A DNA stretch of 64,000 bases, taken from NCBI GenBank assembly GCA_020310875.1, contig CM035427.1:87159098-87223097 (forward strand). Reading direction: 5' to 3'. This document shows, in pieces, positions 49,491 through 61,660 of the stretch (positions are counted from its first letter, which is position 1; every line of letters begins with the position of its first letter). The notes beneath the pieces were generated by a model. It was given only the letters and a program-made list of their open reading frames with translations. It searched no databases and was not told the DNA's origin. The position numbers and the translations under genes were made by a program. The DNA is from Ceratopteris richardii (taxonomy: Eukaryota; Streptophyta; Polypodiopsida; Polypodiales; Pteridaceae).

Positions 49491-51566
49491 CGTGGATGGA
49501 GAAATTATATTTTATTACTACACACTTGATCGAATATAATATTCATATGCAACATACCCACAAAAAAACAATATTCTATTTGTCTAAAATGGGGGGGAAT
49601 GTAACATTGGCCCTTTCTTCATTAGATATGCGGCTACTTTTCTCCTATGTTTCAAAGGCTTAAAAGGCCTAGAGGAGAGCTTTAGAATTCCTTAATGAAT
49701 TTCCACAATCCCATAACAATAGATTCTTTCTACTATTCTATTCTATCTTCTATGTGCACTTGATCTCTTTGAATCTCTTTTCCAAATGATCTTCAACTTT
49801 TTCCTCTTGGGATCAAGGAATAAAAAGTTATTCTTATGATTTAATGTCCAATGCTTTCCTACACTAGTTTCACCTTGATCAAACATTTTAGAAAATGCAC
49901 CCATGAGCATGACGTTATTGATCAAACTATTAGGATTTGATAAAGCCCACTGTTTGGATATAGGCAACATGAGGTATACCTACCTTCTTTAGGATTTGAT
50001 CAGACCATCTACTTGGACCTAATGCAATTTTTATAGCTTTATTTGTGATTAATTTTCAAATGTTTCTTTCCTCCTTTGAAGCTTCCATCCATGAAAGCTA
50101 GCATTCATGAAAAATATTTTCCCTATACTATCTAATGACAATGGTATTTCAACAATATGGTACCTATATGGTCATGATCATTCAATGTGTAAATCCTTCC
50201 ATGCAGTACAATGATGGTTATGATATTCCCTTATTTCCAAAGATTTTTAGTATTTAAAATAACTCCTCAAAGTTTTCTTAATCCTTATTAGATATAAGTA
50301 TAGTGCTAACTCCTTTCGTATTTCATTTGGGAATATCTTTTATTTTAATCAAGCCTATTTGGAGTCCTTAGTGGATGGTTGGTAACCTTTAATCCTTCGT
50401 GCTTTAAAGTGGCAATGGTTTCTCTCTCTGTCTTTCTTTTATGTAACTTCCCAATCCTTCAATCCTTATCGACCAAAGATAGGTAAACGTAATAATTCCA
50501 TGTAATCTATTAAGTGGGAATTTCTTAGCATATGTCTTCCATTTCTTAAGGTGTTCAAAACCTTCATTGAATTTTCCTAGATTCACCTTGGGCCAATTCC
50601 TATTTTTCTTCTCCTTTCAAGATGATAAAAAATTACTATTTGGTTCTTTACCTTAGGTATGCTTTAAACGTTTCAATTTTAGATGCAATTCGTTCAAGTG
50701 CAAGAGTTTTCCATTAACTTTCAAGCATATGCTTCAACTTTATACCCCTTTTTTGGAAATCCAAGCCCATCCTTTAGTCTTCATCTAGGAATTCTTGCAA
50801 CTTTTCAAAGATTAATTCTTGATTGAATCTTTTGATCATTTTATATGAGGGCTTTTATGAGTTGAATTTCATAGATTGGACTTATGTATTTATGGACCTT
50901 CCATTTTGTCAAGCATTTTCATCATGATTGAGAAAATGAATAATAATCCATTATGCACCAAGTTCCTCTTTATTATTAATTCTATGGATTCTTCCATAGC
51001 CCTTCATTCCTTTTGAATGACGTTAATTTATTTAGTGAATGTCCCACTTTGGAGCTTGGTGGGATTTGAATCCATCTATGCCAACAATTCTCTTATGCCA
51101 AAGTCAGGAAAAACATTCTAGATTCTTTTCATGATATTGGGAGAAAAAGAAATGTAAGTCCATTTCAACTCCCCATTGAAAGATATTGGAATAAAAAAAC
51201 ATAATGCCATTTCAACTCCCTATGACCCACTAAATTAAATGAACTATATAAGGTTTCTGTGAGTGATCCGTTGAAATCTTCCAAAGACCTTACACTCTAC
51301 AATTGTGTTCTCCAAGATGAATTCTTATGCGTTCTGATGTTATATATGTTCATATTATTTCATTGAATACCCTTCTTACATATTATTTTAAGGAACTTAA
51401 TGACATAAAAAAATAGATATTGAAGTCTCTTCTATAATAATCTGAATTTCAATATATCATCAAGCATGTTATCCATGTATGTACTATTAGACAATACTCC
51501 ACCCTCAAGTGACCACAAATGATCCATCATGCTCTAAGTTGTAAGGCCCCCATGAGGAGAAGCCAT
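49491..51566. other. AT-rich intergenic DNA
   Basis: No ORF with a recognisable domain, no LTR end, no RNA motif. Confidence 0.4.
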
Positions 51567-51927
51567 TGTTAGAGCCTGGACATTTGTGGAGATAATGTCA
51601 GATTGTATATTTTTTGTCAACTATTTTGTATCTCTTGAGTACGTTTATCTATACCAACTCCCATTGTAAATGCTATATAAGCATGGCCCATGTTGGGCTT
51701 CATAGGGAATTAAACACTAGTAAGCCCTTCATCTAGAGTCTATCTAGATCGCCATGTAAGGTCCACATTGAGAGCACATGGGTGGACAAAACCATCATTG
51801 TAGCTACATTAATCTTGGAAATTTGAGAATCGAAGTTCTCTATCCCTCAGTATGTGTCTATCTTTGTCTACATTTTTCTCTCAACTCTGTCTATTGTTCT
51901 ATTCCATTTTGTTGTTAGTCTCTTACA
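51567..51927 (+). repeat. Copia E 5' LTR
   Basis: 361 bp from TGTTAGAGCC to CTCTTACA. A TATA-like word (CTATATAAGC, near 51673) lies about 105 bp in. Directly followed by the primer site TGGTTTCCGAGCTCATGAG (51928-51946), close to TGGTATCAGAGC. No second LTR was found in the window. Confidence 0.8.
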
Positions 51928-52059
51928 TGGTTTCCGAGCTCATGAGGCTCTCGGTGGTGTAGAAGCAAAAACATACATGTTGCCTAGGTTTCAACAACAA
52001 AGTAGAGAAGATCTCAAGTGGTGTGTCATCATCTACAATTGGGAATTAAGGTGATTCAT

Positions 52060-53756
52060 CAATAGGAGTAGCTGAAGCATAGGCAAGAGTAGCAATGATG
52101 CTGGTTATCCCAACATTGTGAATATGACCACCATCCTTCACAGAAGGTAAACTTGATGGTATGAATTACACCCTATGGAAGTTTAAAATCACTTGTATCC
52201 TTGATTTGTATGAGCCTTTAGAGATTGTTCTTGGGTCTCATCATGAACCCCAAGAAACACCTGATCCAAATAATCCTAGTTGAATGATTCCTATTGATGG
52301 TGATCTTCTACATCCGTGAAAACATAGAAACGTAGATGCACTCTGTGATCTAGTTACAAGTACTAATAATAGTTTTTTTAATCTCATTCAACATACTACC
52401 AAGGAATGTGAAGCATGTAGCATATTGAGAAATCAATATGAAACTCATAATTAGAAACGGTAAAGAACGTGGAGAATCAACTAGTAGTAGAAAGATTTTC
52501 TAATGGTGTTTATCACTCACATAAAGAATCTATGAGATCAAATGGCGGGGGCAAGTGTACAATGGTCAAATGAGGAGCTAGCTCTGTGTTGTCTTCAAAT
52601 CTATCCACCAAAGTTTGATGGTTTGATAATTGCTTGTAATACTCAAATCCGACATCAAACACTAACTTTTGAAGAATTCAATGCCTTACTCATGGAGGAG
52701 GAGCTATGGCACAAGGCAAGAAGTGGTGCCAGCAAGGGAGACGTTGCATTCATAGCAAATGCCAGAGGAGGTAAAGGGGACTCTTCGAAGATGGAGACAA
52801 AAAGAGCGAAAAAAAGAAGTTCAAGAGAGAGTGTTTCCAATGTAAGAGGAAAGACTATAAAATCCAAGACTATCACATCAAGAAGGTAGAAGAGAAAAAT
52901 GGCTCTTCAAAAGGTGGCAAGGGAAAGAAGTTTACCAACACTACAGAAACATAGCTTGAACTATTTGTTACGATAGAGGAGGTATCTCATCCATTGAGGA
53001 TTCAGGAACATATGACTCATGGGTATTGGATAGTGGTGCCTCTTGTCACATGATGAGTAGAAAAGAACTTTAGAATTCCTTACGACCTCTAAGGGAACCT
53101 ATCATAGTAAAGTTAGACAACAATGCAAGATGTCTTGTAGAGGGAGAAGGTACAATTTCTATAATTGATCAAGGTCATCAAGTATCTTTTAGTAAGACAA
53201 GAGCTAAGATTATGGATGGTAACAACAATGTTGTTGGGATTAGCATAAGGAGGAACAATCGATATGAGTTGTCTGCTCTTACAACCACTACAAGTGTGGG
53301 AACAAGTACACTATGGCATTGGACATTTGGCCACATCAAATACCCTATACCAAAGGAGATGCATTGTGGTCATATGGTTTCACATCTACCATCAATTGTG
53401 GAAATGAAGGAACCATGTGAAGTTGCATGATGGGAAAGCAACAAAGGAAGGACTTTCGACAAGAAAGCAAGACCACAACAAGGTGTCCTCTAGATTTGGT
53501 GCATGCTCACTTGTGGAGAAAGATGTACTCTACACATGCCTTGGGTGGAACTTCTTAATTCATGTTACTTGTCGAAGACTATAGAAGGAAGATGTGGGTG
53601 TACTTCCTTTGTGATAAGGCTCAAGGTTTTGGTAGGTTTGAAGAATGGCTTCAACTTGTTGAAACTGAAACAAGGATGCGTAAGTATAATGAGAGTTTCT
53701 TTTATGTTTCAATGAATTTAAGGATGTACATGATGAATATTTCAAAGAAAGTGTAA
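52060..53756 (+). pseudogene. Copia E gag, protease and start of integrase (truncated)
   Basis: Gag: KLDGMNYTLWKFKITCILDL near 52150; LTFEEFNALLMEEE near 52660; a decayed knuckle (CFQCKRKDYKIQDY) near 52840. Protease: WVLDSGASCHMMS near 53020. GAG-pre-integrase: STLWHWTFGHIKYPIP near 53310. Integrase start: FMLLVEDYRRKMWVYFL-like sequence near 53560-53610. It stops near 53756; RT, RNase H and the 3' LTR are absent. Several stops and frame changes. A different copia family from A/B and C/D. Confidence 0.8.
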
Positions 53757-53785
53757 ACTTACTTTATAGTATGTCTACATGTGCC

Positions 53786-53822
53786 ATTGCAGGTAGTGTT
53801 GATGTGAGATACAAGTTTTGTT
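53786..53822 (+). repeat. 37-bp direct repeat, copy 1
   Basis: ATTGCAGGTAGTGTTGATGTGAG and the following bases to TTTTGTT recur at 54661-54697 with about three mismatches. Copy 1 lies some 30 bp after the broken end of copia E. Confidence 0.75.
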
Positions 53823-54660
53823 TAAAAAAATTAGATAAGAAAATATTTTAGTACTTCCCCAATCAAATTTATTGAAGGAGATCCATTTTGACTATGGATT
53901 CAAGCTCTTCTTCTTGTTATGGTTGATGAAATGCAAGTAATGATCCATATACAAGAAGATTTTTCTCCATGAACTGCTTTATTCCTCCATCACCATTCTC
54001 CATTTCACCAACTCTCAGAACATATAATCTCTTCAGATTATATCAATACAACATCCTTACGATTTTCATTATACCCGAATTGAATGAAAACATGAAGAAA
54101 AGTTTGAAATCTCTGGGAACACCATGAAAATACGTATAGCTTTTACTAATCTTCTGAACACATCTCCAACATTGCTATAGTATAACTAGTAATCATGAGT
54201 ATAGTAGCTCACTAAATAGGCAATGATCTAAATCATTCTCTGAGTCCACAAAGGGGTGAGAGATGCACATACCCACCCAACCAACTCTACCCATAGATAT
54301 ATTTCTAAGAAAATGGAGGAAATGTGAGGAGAGCTTGCCCAGTGTCCACTTCACATGGATTCTAATTCACAGCCTTCTAACCTTGGAAGTCACATGAAAT
54401 CACATGATCCTCACATAGATTTTAAAAGGATTCCTCCTAAGTTTGTTTGTGTGAGCCCAAAGGCTTGAAAGACCCCCCCAAGGTTTAAATAACATATTCA
54501 TAGGAAATATCAATTATAAGAACATACTCATGGTATGTCATAGTGAAAGTGTAATGCTGAAAACCAAAAATTTGTAAATAGCCGCAAAGAAATGGACAAT
54601 GTGGAGCTACATATAAGAACGTTGGTAGTCAGTTCTGCAAGAATAGAACACGTTCTATGA
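53823..54660. other. 838-bp segment between two direct repeats, no gene seen
   Basis: AT-rich, no ORF of interest, no terminal inverted repeats noticed. Confidence 0.4.
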
Positions 54661-54697
54661 ATTGCAGGTGGCGCTGATGTGAGATACAAGTTTTGTT
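54661..54697 (+). repeat. 37-bp direct repeat, copy 2
   Basis: Second copy of 53786-53822, closer to the Dof gene and probably the original copy next to single-copy DNA. Confidence 0.75.
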
Positions 54698-55458
54698 AAT
54701 AACATTAAAGGATCTGCAGGTTCCTAATTAACATCTAAGTCACAGCTTGTTTAAGAGGCGGATTAGTATTGTACGAAATGCTGGAAAAGCTTTCATGGCC
54801 TACCTTGCTCCCTTTCTGTACTCCCTTATCACGTTTGATTTTCATGGGTTGAAAAATTAGGGGATAGGTTACAGAATAACGCTACACTGTCCGGAAAGTA
54901 GGTAATGAGGGAGACAACATGGGATTCTCATCTACAAATGAGGTTTTCTGATGATCTTAGCTATGAAAGCCATATAGCCGCAATGTAGACTTTCATGCTC
55001 GTTTTCTGCCATGGGCGCATAAGGAAAACAAATACGGGTATCGCATATCATGAGTGATAGAGCGCGAGGTTACTCCTGTCAAGGCATTATTCCGCGACAT
55101 TTGGAGTGTAATGAGCCTGGAGACCTTCTTTCTTCAGCGATGGCAGACACATTGGGGGCTCCTTGAGAAATGCATACATGTCTGTGGACGCCATTGCCTA
55201 CCATTGGACATGAGCAAGGAGTTCGGGATCATGTTTGGGCATTCATCTGGTTGGAATGCACTTCTCCTGTTTGCCAATGTGGCACACAGACTTATTTAGG
55301 AGGATGATTAAAGTATTAATTTTCTCTCTTTATTCCCTAATCTCCCTAAAAGATTCTCATGTGCAGTAGGGCTCCAGTACTGCCTCTCACATGCAAGGCC
55401 CTATAGCCATTGAGCCTCTCTTTTTTTTAATGGGGAAAGGGCAGACAAATAATACATC

Positions 55459-55505
<47 letters not shown>
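55459..55505 (+). repeat. Compound (CT)n(CA)n microsatellite
   Basis: About 12 CT units run directly into about 12 CA units, roughly 700 bp upstream of the Dof start codon. CT/GAGA tracts are common near plant promoters and 5' UTRs. Confidence 0.9.
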
Positions 55506-55506
<1 letters not shown>

Positions 55507-56130
55507 AACACATACACATACACGGTCTAAGCCTATCATTGTTCTTATTGTCATGGTGCGTCTTTCGTGCTACTTACTCCACGCTCCTCTGCGTTCAGCG
55601 CCTTCTTGCAGAATACACTTCAGTAGGATCTACCCTCTTCATCTTGTCGGCTCCAGATCTGCGATGCTCTCATCCTAGTATTGAGCAGCAGAAGAACTGA
55701 CTGAGGTTTGTCTCCATTCAAGCTCAACATGTCTTGACGGAAAATCCTAGGATTGATTCGTTTAAGGCTGAATTGATTTACTTTCATCGCGAACGACGTA
55801 GAGATGTGTCTGATAAGCTGTAATTCAGACAATAGTACTTCTCGATCAGCAACTGCTAGTCATTGATTTGTATTCCTTGCTCACATCTTCGGCTGATCGT
55901 CTGTTGCCTTGACTCGTGATTGTTATACATCGAAACTGATTCACTTGTAGATAATATCTACTGATAAGATGGAAGTGGTCACTGTAATTACAGTTTGAGC
56001 TAGTGCCTGATGAGCTACATGTGTTGTACTGATATGTTGTCTCCTTCTCCAGTAGAACTCCACCGGACATTGTCTGTTTTGATCATTTCGCTCACTTCGT
56101 TCTTGATCTTTGTCATCCTAATGTCTCTGC

Positions 56131-56141
56131 TTCGCTTGCAG
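56131..56141 (+). promoter_or_regulatory. Candidate 3' splice site of a 5' UTR intron
   Basis: TTCGCTTGCAG before GATACGC resembles a plant acceptor preceded by pyrimidine-rich sequence. A donor such as GAG/GTTTGT near 55706 is possible. Inference only. Confidence 0.4.
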
Positions 56142-56183
56142 GATACGCATCTGTTCATCTAGCTCGAACACGTCTGTGTAAGC

Positions 56184-57479
56184 ATGGAACAACCAGATAT
56201 TAAAACAACGCCTCCAGGCTCAGCCATGAACGAGCGACAGGCGTCAAAAGCAGGGTCTTCAGTGATAACCCCCCACACTGCTCAGCCTACAACCCCTTTG
56301 AGGTGCCCCCGCTGCGATTCTAACAATACAAAGTTTTGCTATTATAACAATTACAGCCAAACACAACCACGCCATTTCTGTAAAAGCTGCCGCCGTTACT
56401 GGACTCAGGGCGGAACCCTGCGCAATGTCCCTGTTGGGGGCGGGTGCAGGAAGAATAAGCGAGTCAGGCCTTCTCGATCACTGGTTGCAATGGCGGGTCT
56501 TGTCGACGCTGGTGGCGCGCCTTTCGCCGATGCAGCTGCGTCTAGCTGTATGATGGCAGGACGACTGAACAGCTTCCCCGGGTTCGGCAGCGCTATTTGC
56601 CCAAGCGGCGGCGGTGGCGATCCTAGTGTCCAACCTCTCCAGATAGCGTTCGCACGTTTTCACGAGGCACTCCGGGCTCAGCAGCAGTCTACACACCCGA
56701 GCACAGACGAAGAGCTCTTCTCGTTATCGGATGCCATGAGCCTACCAGGTTTAGTGCAAAAGTCATGCGGATTCTCCACCTGTTCAGCAGGCACCTGCGG
56801 CGCAAGCCATCCCTCGTTCAACATTGAGGGCTGCCCTAACGGCAGAGTAACGGCAGATGCCGGCGGTTTCGTCTTTCCATCTCTGAACGGAGATGCTCGA
56901 TTTTGTCCCCAGGGCTTTGACATAACCTCCAATCCACTTGCTTACGGAAACCAGAACTCGAGATTACACCCTATGATGGGAACTTCGGCCACAGCGACGC
57001 TCGCCTCCATAGAAGACGAGCTCTCCAGCTTCTCCAACCTGCAATATCATGCAGATCCCTTCGCAACCGACGCTATCTCGCAGAAGGATCAGAAGGAGCA
57101 CAAAGATCTCCCTTCGGGCTCGGGCAACAATGCACAGCAAAGGCTTATGCAGAATCCGTCGGCATTGCAGCTCCTTCACCCTGGGGGGCCTAACGAGGTC
57201 CCTTATGCAGGGGAATCTTTGCAGTTAAAGAATTCAGATCTTGGCGGCCAGTTCACAACCGAGGATCAGGATGACGATAAGCCGATCAACAGGTTAAACG
57301 GGGAGAGTGGATTGTCTTTGATGATGTCTGCAAGTAATTGGCAACATCCTCCTCCTTCCATGGAATCACTATATAGCCCGCACCAAAGCATGAATTGGCG
57401 TGATACTGGCGCAGTAGGAAGATGGCAAGACATGCGTTCGTTAGCAAGCTCTGCTGCAGCCGCTGGTAGTGTTCTCTAG
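56184..57479 (+). CDS. Dof-type zinc-finger transcription factor, 431 aa
   Basis: Intact single-exon coding region. The Dof domain spans about residues 39-93, with the CX2CX21CX2C finger at Cys41, Cys44, Cys66 and Cys69 ([36 protein letters not shown]) and the basic end GGGCRKNKR. Dof proteins are plant-specific nuclear regulators that bind AAAG-core promoter sites. The rest is low in conserved motifs: an Ala-rich part (to about 135), Ser/Gly/Pro-rich regions, a polar QKDQKEHKD stretch and a C-terminus with [12 protein letters not shown] and [16 protein letters not shown], which may hold an activation function. The start is chosen because an in-frame TAG lies 22 bp upstream and no earlier ATG follows the likely splice acceptor. 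GC content is clearly higher than in the flanking repeats. The Dof subgroup could not be decided. Confidence 0.95.
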   Translation: MEQPDIKTTPPGSAMNERQASKAGSSVITPHTAQPTTPLRCPRCDSNNTKFCYYNNYSQTQPRHFCKSCRRYWTQGGTLRNVPVGGGCRKNKRVRPSRSLVAMAGLVDAGGAPFADAAASSCMMAGRLNSFPGFGSAICPSGGGGDPSVQPLQIAFARFHEALRAQQQSTHPSTDEELFSLSDAMSLPGLVQKSCGFSTCSAGTCGASHPSFNIEGCPNGRVTADAGGFVFPSLNGDARFCPQGFDITSNPLAYGNQNSRLHPMMGTSATATLASIEDELSSFSNLQYHADPFATDAISQKDQKEHKDLPSGSGNNAQQRLMQNPSALQLLHPGGPNEVPYAGESLQLKNSDLGGQFTTEDQDDDKPINRLNGESGLSLMMSASNWQHPPPSMESLYSPHQSMNWRDTGAVGRWQDMRSLASSAAAAGSVL

Positions 57480-57838
57480 CACATACGATTCTCCTTTTAC
57501 CAAGATTTCTTTTACTAATCCCACAAAGAAGAGGATGATGAGCTACAATCTTGGCTTTTTTTAATCCCCCAAGAATGCAGTTTCATCTGTGGGAATTTCA
57601 TTTTCAATTTGATCTTTTTCACATAATTTTTCCCGTTGTTTGCATTTGTGACAAGCATATGTAGCTATTTCGATTTCCATAGCGTCCACCTCGCCCAAAC
57701 AAACAGTGACAGCAGCTCCTTTCCGCTTTTCTGTTTATCCTTACTCGTAACGAAGGGATGCGAAAGCTCCCTTTAGTTGCAGGCCATAGATGATCTTCTT
57801 CAGGTCAATAGCCTGTATACAGGATTGACAATTTCCTC

Positions 57839-57844
57839 AATAAA
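57839..57844 (+). terminator. Candidate polyadenylation signal of the Dof gene
   Basis: AATAAA lies about 360 bp after the stop codon in AT-rich DNA, a plausible distance for a plant 3' UTR. Confidence 0.5.
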
Positions 57845-60030
57845 TTTTTATGTTCTTACAGCTTGTAACTAGTTCCTCGGTGTTCTGATTAGTTAAAACT
57901 TCTCCATGCACCCCAATCACCACAAATCGTTCTGAAATCAGCTTATTTCCATGATCAAAATGCCGGTATCCTGTGATCTCAAGCCATTTTCCTTCCTCCT
58001 GGAAATTGGCTTCAAAGTGCGTAGTGTTCTCGCAACCCTGTTGGAGAACGGCGATCTGTAGCTTAGTAAAATAAGAAAGTTCTTGTATTTCAAACCAATG
58101 TAAGCGAGGTTTCTCCTTCTATTCAAGAAAAGCTGGGATGAAATGAAAATCAACCGGACATAGTCTCATCAGAAAGATTTTGTAAGGAAACCAATCCTGT
58201 ATACTCTGCGTTAGTCTTCCGACATTTCGTTCGTCATCATAATGTATGAGATATCCGAATCTAATGAGACTGCAGTGCAAGCAAGCGAACCATCCCCTCA
58301 TTCAGAGGACTATCAGGATTTGTTGTTCTATGAATATGGAGGCATACGCCCATGGTTAGAACCCTAAAGTGCTCGAAACATGCCGGACATGTTAGATAAC
58401 ACATTAATCTATTGTTGTGGAAATACAAGAGGTTGTTATCTCGGATGTAAACAATAGCTCATCCGCACCATTGGTTACAGCTTGATTGTATGATAATTGA
58501 ACAATCTGATGTTCTTTTCGAAGCCTCAATCCTCGCTGTTCTAATGTGCAACATCAAGCTCGCTGCTTAGAATAGGACAGTTATCGTCGTAAATGTGTGA
58601 GATGCAGAAGGATCAAGTTCCACGCTTATATTGTTTTTGATACCGAACTACGATCCGGTCATACGTCTATATAAAAGATAACGAAGTAATAGACGTGTAT
58701 TGCAATCTCCTCATTTAAATGATTTACGCAAGGAAATATCGTGCGATTATGGATATGGCGTTACGCGTATTCAGATCGTGCTTTCAGGGAGCCTTCTGCT
58801 ATCAGAGATGGGCACGATGAATCTTTCATAAAAGTCTCGAAGTAGCATGAGATCCGTATTTCTCCTTTTAAAGCCGTGTGGTAAATCGTTGCAGAAATGT
58901 TTTGCGTTCTGTAAACGACGCAAATTCAGAGGAGCCGCCCCCACGTCTCTGGAGAGTATGATTGATTCATGTTCCATATGGGGATTTTCTGTTTTGCTTC
59001 CTTACCAGAAGAAGAATCCAATGGGCAAGAAGTATAAGCACGGGCGTACTGAGAGTGTGTTTTTGAGCTTATTTGAGAAAAGAATGTAATAACGGCACCC
59101 CAACAAAGAAACATATCATCCGCAAGCAAACTAGAAATAAACTTTCAGCCATAGCAAAATGTCAGGAAACACGCATTGTCTGTGTTAGATATCACGTCTT
59201 TGTACAAAGTGTTCCTGCGAACAAGAGGCTCTTGTTGGTCATTTTATTCCGCTGGATCCTTTCCGTAGTTTAGTATCTATCGATTTCGCCCTGCTTGCAA
59301 GCTAATACAGATACATGTTTTCACAAGCACCAGATGGTGATTTCGATGAGGAAGCCGAAGTGATTTCTGGAAACACAGACCGTAAGTCAAATCAAGGAGC
59401 CTTTTTCGTTGCTCATCCGTTTAATTATGAGCGGATAAATTTAGTCTTTTATCGCGATGCAGAACACGAAATCTTGTTTAAATACAAAGACTGTGTATTG
59501 CATGTCAAGGTAAGGTCGAGGTACAGTCTTGCCAAGGTTTAACCAGCATTAATATCAATGGGGATCGGAAGTCCATTGATGGTAGTGAAGCCACTTTCAT
59601 TGTTTATCTTCTATCGTTCAGTCCTTTTTCACGATGCAGAACACAAAAGGATTATATGCAGAACACATATAAGGGGATTCTCTGGTTACCTTCTTGGAAA
59701 TCTTAATGAGGGTTTGAAGGCTGCTAGCGAGGTGAAGGAACAACTGTGTGAACCGTGCTGTATGAAATTGTTGTGCAAAACCTGATGGTCATGGTGAAAA
59801 CCATTAGCCTTTTGTGCTTCTTCAGAAAGGCGGTTTAATATTTGAAGGAACGGCAGGCTCGTGGAATGTAAGATGGACATATTGTCATAATTCACATTTC
59901 GTACTGTTTCCATTTCCAATCCAAATTTTTTCTAAGGACGGATTGGCTTCAACATTGTGACCATATTATCATTTCTCCATGGAAAGAGTCCCCTTCACTA
60001 CCTCTTGAGAGGATAATCTCGGAAAAGGTT
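57845..60030. other. 3' flank of the Dof gene, apparently unique DNA
   Basis: No TE motifs were recognised. Short ORFs (for example 59315-59542 plus) show no known domain. A short direct repeat (CGATGCAGAACAC) occurs at 59455 and 59630. Could contain untranslated or regulatory sequence. Confidence 0.4.
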
Positions 60031-60055
60031 TATATATATATATATATATATATAT
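60031..60055. repeat. (TA)12 microsatellite
   Basis: Uninterrupted TA dinucleotides. Confidence 0.9.
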
Positions 60056-60559
60056 CATTAGTGTGGCCAATACATAGAACATCAACCTTGAACTTTTCAA
60101 ATAGTTTTGAACAAGCATACATAAGTATTAAAAAATAGTGAAATTCTTATTTTGTGTTGCATTGTGATCCTGGCGAAATATTAAAAAAATGTAGTAGATA
60201 ATCCTCTTAAGATTTCAAATTCGTAGGAGTACTTGATCATGAAAGTGAAATAATTTTTTTACCTTATCATATATAAACAAGACCCACTAGGGAAAGTTTG
60301 AGCTCTGTCGTCAGTCCTCTAAGAAAAAAGAAACATTTTTCTATCATGTCTCATGCCATTTTTGTCACGACGAAGGAGATAAGGAAGAGAGGTCATACAC
60401 ACTCTCACAATCAACGAGGAGCACATAGAGAGATTGAGGCAAGCAAGAATGATCTTATTCTTCTTCTTCTATTACATAAAAGGAATGTACAAGAAATGAC
60501 CTAAAACAACAATAAAAAAGTGCAATATATAAAGAAAAGTACATAAGGAAAATTCTAAT

Positions 60560-61407
60560 GTCTGCGAATGAGTGAGCTAGCTAGAAACAAATGTGCTGCA
60601 ACAAACTCGAAAATTACGACCACCACGTGCCAGAGAGATGACTCTCCTCCCAACCTTATGCCTGTATATATAGCTGCTTGAATCAACGAGGACCACAAAT
60701 GGAGCTAGAGTCCACAAGTGCATGTGCAATCTCCTCCACTCCTTTCATATATTCCACTAGAGTCTAGTAGTAGCTGGAGTGATCTCAACCAGTGCTTTAG
60801 TACCTTCCACTAGAGTCCACTAGTGGTGGTTGTACTCGGCACTCGAGTTAAGTCTCTCAAGGCTCAAGTTAACTCACGTTAACTTGAGTTAGAAGGCTCT
60901 AGAGCTCTTTGGGCAAAACTCTCTCCCCATGTTCCCCATGGGGGTTGAACCCAAGACCTCCTCCTTCACAACCATGAGACTTAACCACTAGGCTAAGTGG
61001 ATTACTTGAATATGAGAGCACATGAACTTATGCTTGAGTCTATTCTTGAGATCTTTGGTCCTACAGACGAGCGACCAAACGGTATCCGATTTCAGATCTG
61101 TCTGTGTTGAGAGTTCCATGCTCCACCCTTTTGTCCAAAAGCTACTTTCATTCTCATGCAAGTTCACTTATCCCACATAAAGGAAATTCTCTCAAACTCC
61201 ATACAAGCAAGGCCTCCCTTCACTCCACATAAGTCATTCCACTCTAGCTCATTGCCAAGAGTGTGCTTCCACTCCTCATGGAGTCTCCATTAAGTTCATT
61301 TCCATTTTAATCTATTCATCATGTTTTCATATCTTTTGTTCCTTCATCCATAGTTAATTTATTTTGTGATTAATTATAGAGTAGGAGTAGCTTCTTTCAT
61401 TTCAACA
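60560..61407 (+). repeat. Probable 5' LTR of an LTR element (left edge uncertain)
   Basis: Ends TTTCAACA at 61407 immediately before a clear primer site. A strong TATA-like word (TGTATATATAGC, 60663-60674) lies inside. The left edge was not found and the second LTR is not in the window. Confidence 0.5.
60925..61015 (-). repeat. tRNA-like SINE head
   Basis: On the minus strand: A box TTAGCCTAGTGGTTAAG and B box GGGTTCAACCCC about 50 bp apart, tRNA-like spacing. No A-tail recognised. It lies within the probable LTR above. Confidence 0.55.
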
Positions 61408-61424
61408 TGGTATCAGAGCATAGG
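61408..61424 (+). promoter_or_regulatory. Primer-binding site (initiator tRNA-Met type)
   Basis: TGGTATCAGAGCATAGG starts directly after an LTR-like CA end. It is the best-preserved primer site in the window. Confidence 0.75.
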
Positions 61425-61508
61425 TTTTTTTTTTCCTTTGAGTTCATGTTCTTATTTTCTTCATCATCATTAGCATAGATGTATTTCTTTTCCCTCCCTC
61501 CCTCCCTA

Positions 61509-61660
61509 GACCATAGACTTACTTTATTACATAGACTTACTTTATTACATTCTTCCCCCCTTGGGAAAGATTTACTTTATCCCTAGACCATAGACTTACT
61601 TTATTACATTCTTTCCTCCTTGGAAAAAATTTTCGTCCTCGAAAATAAAGCTATATATAG
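61509..61660 (-). repeat. Duplicated polypurine tract/LTR-start module of a gypsy-like element
   Basis: The minus strand reads TTCGAGGACGAAAATTTT, then CCAAGGAGGAAAGAATGTAA and TAAAGTAAGTCTATGGTC. A second copy of the GGAAGAATGTAATAAAG part follows about 60 bp on. The FEDE-like coding end followed by a purine tract and TGTAA is typical of the 3' end of some plant chromoviral gypsy elements; this is an inference from a short stretch. Confidence 0.45.

Larger units (their letters stand above)
54698..56183 (+). promoter_or_regulatory. Upstream region of the Dof gene (promoter and 5' UTR)
   Basis: About 1.5 kb without TE signatures and with higher GC than its surroundings. It contains a compound CT/CA microsatellite (55459-55505) and ends in a likely 5' UTR intron acceptor (TTCGCTTGCAG, ending 56141). 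After that acceptor there is an in-frame TAG (56160-56162) and no ATG before 56184. No confident TATA box. The transcription start is unknown. Confidence 0.5.

Noticed and set aside
55054..55299. 81-codon plus-strand ORF upstream of the Dof gene as an upstream exon or gene
   Set aside because: No domain, no splice-site support, and a stop separates it from the Dof frame.
55391..55678. ORF with a Thr-His repeat upstream of the Dof gene
   Set aside because: It is a translation of the CT/CA microsatellite.
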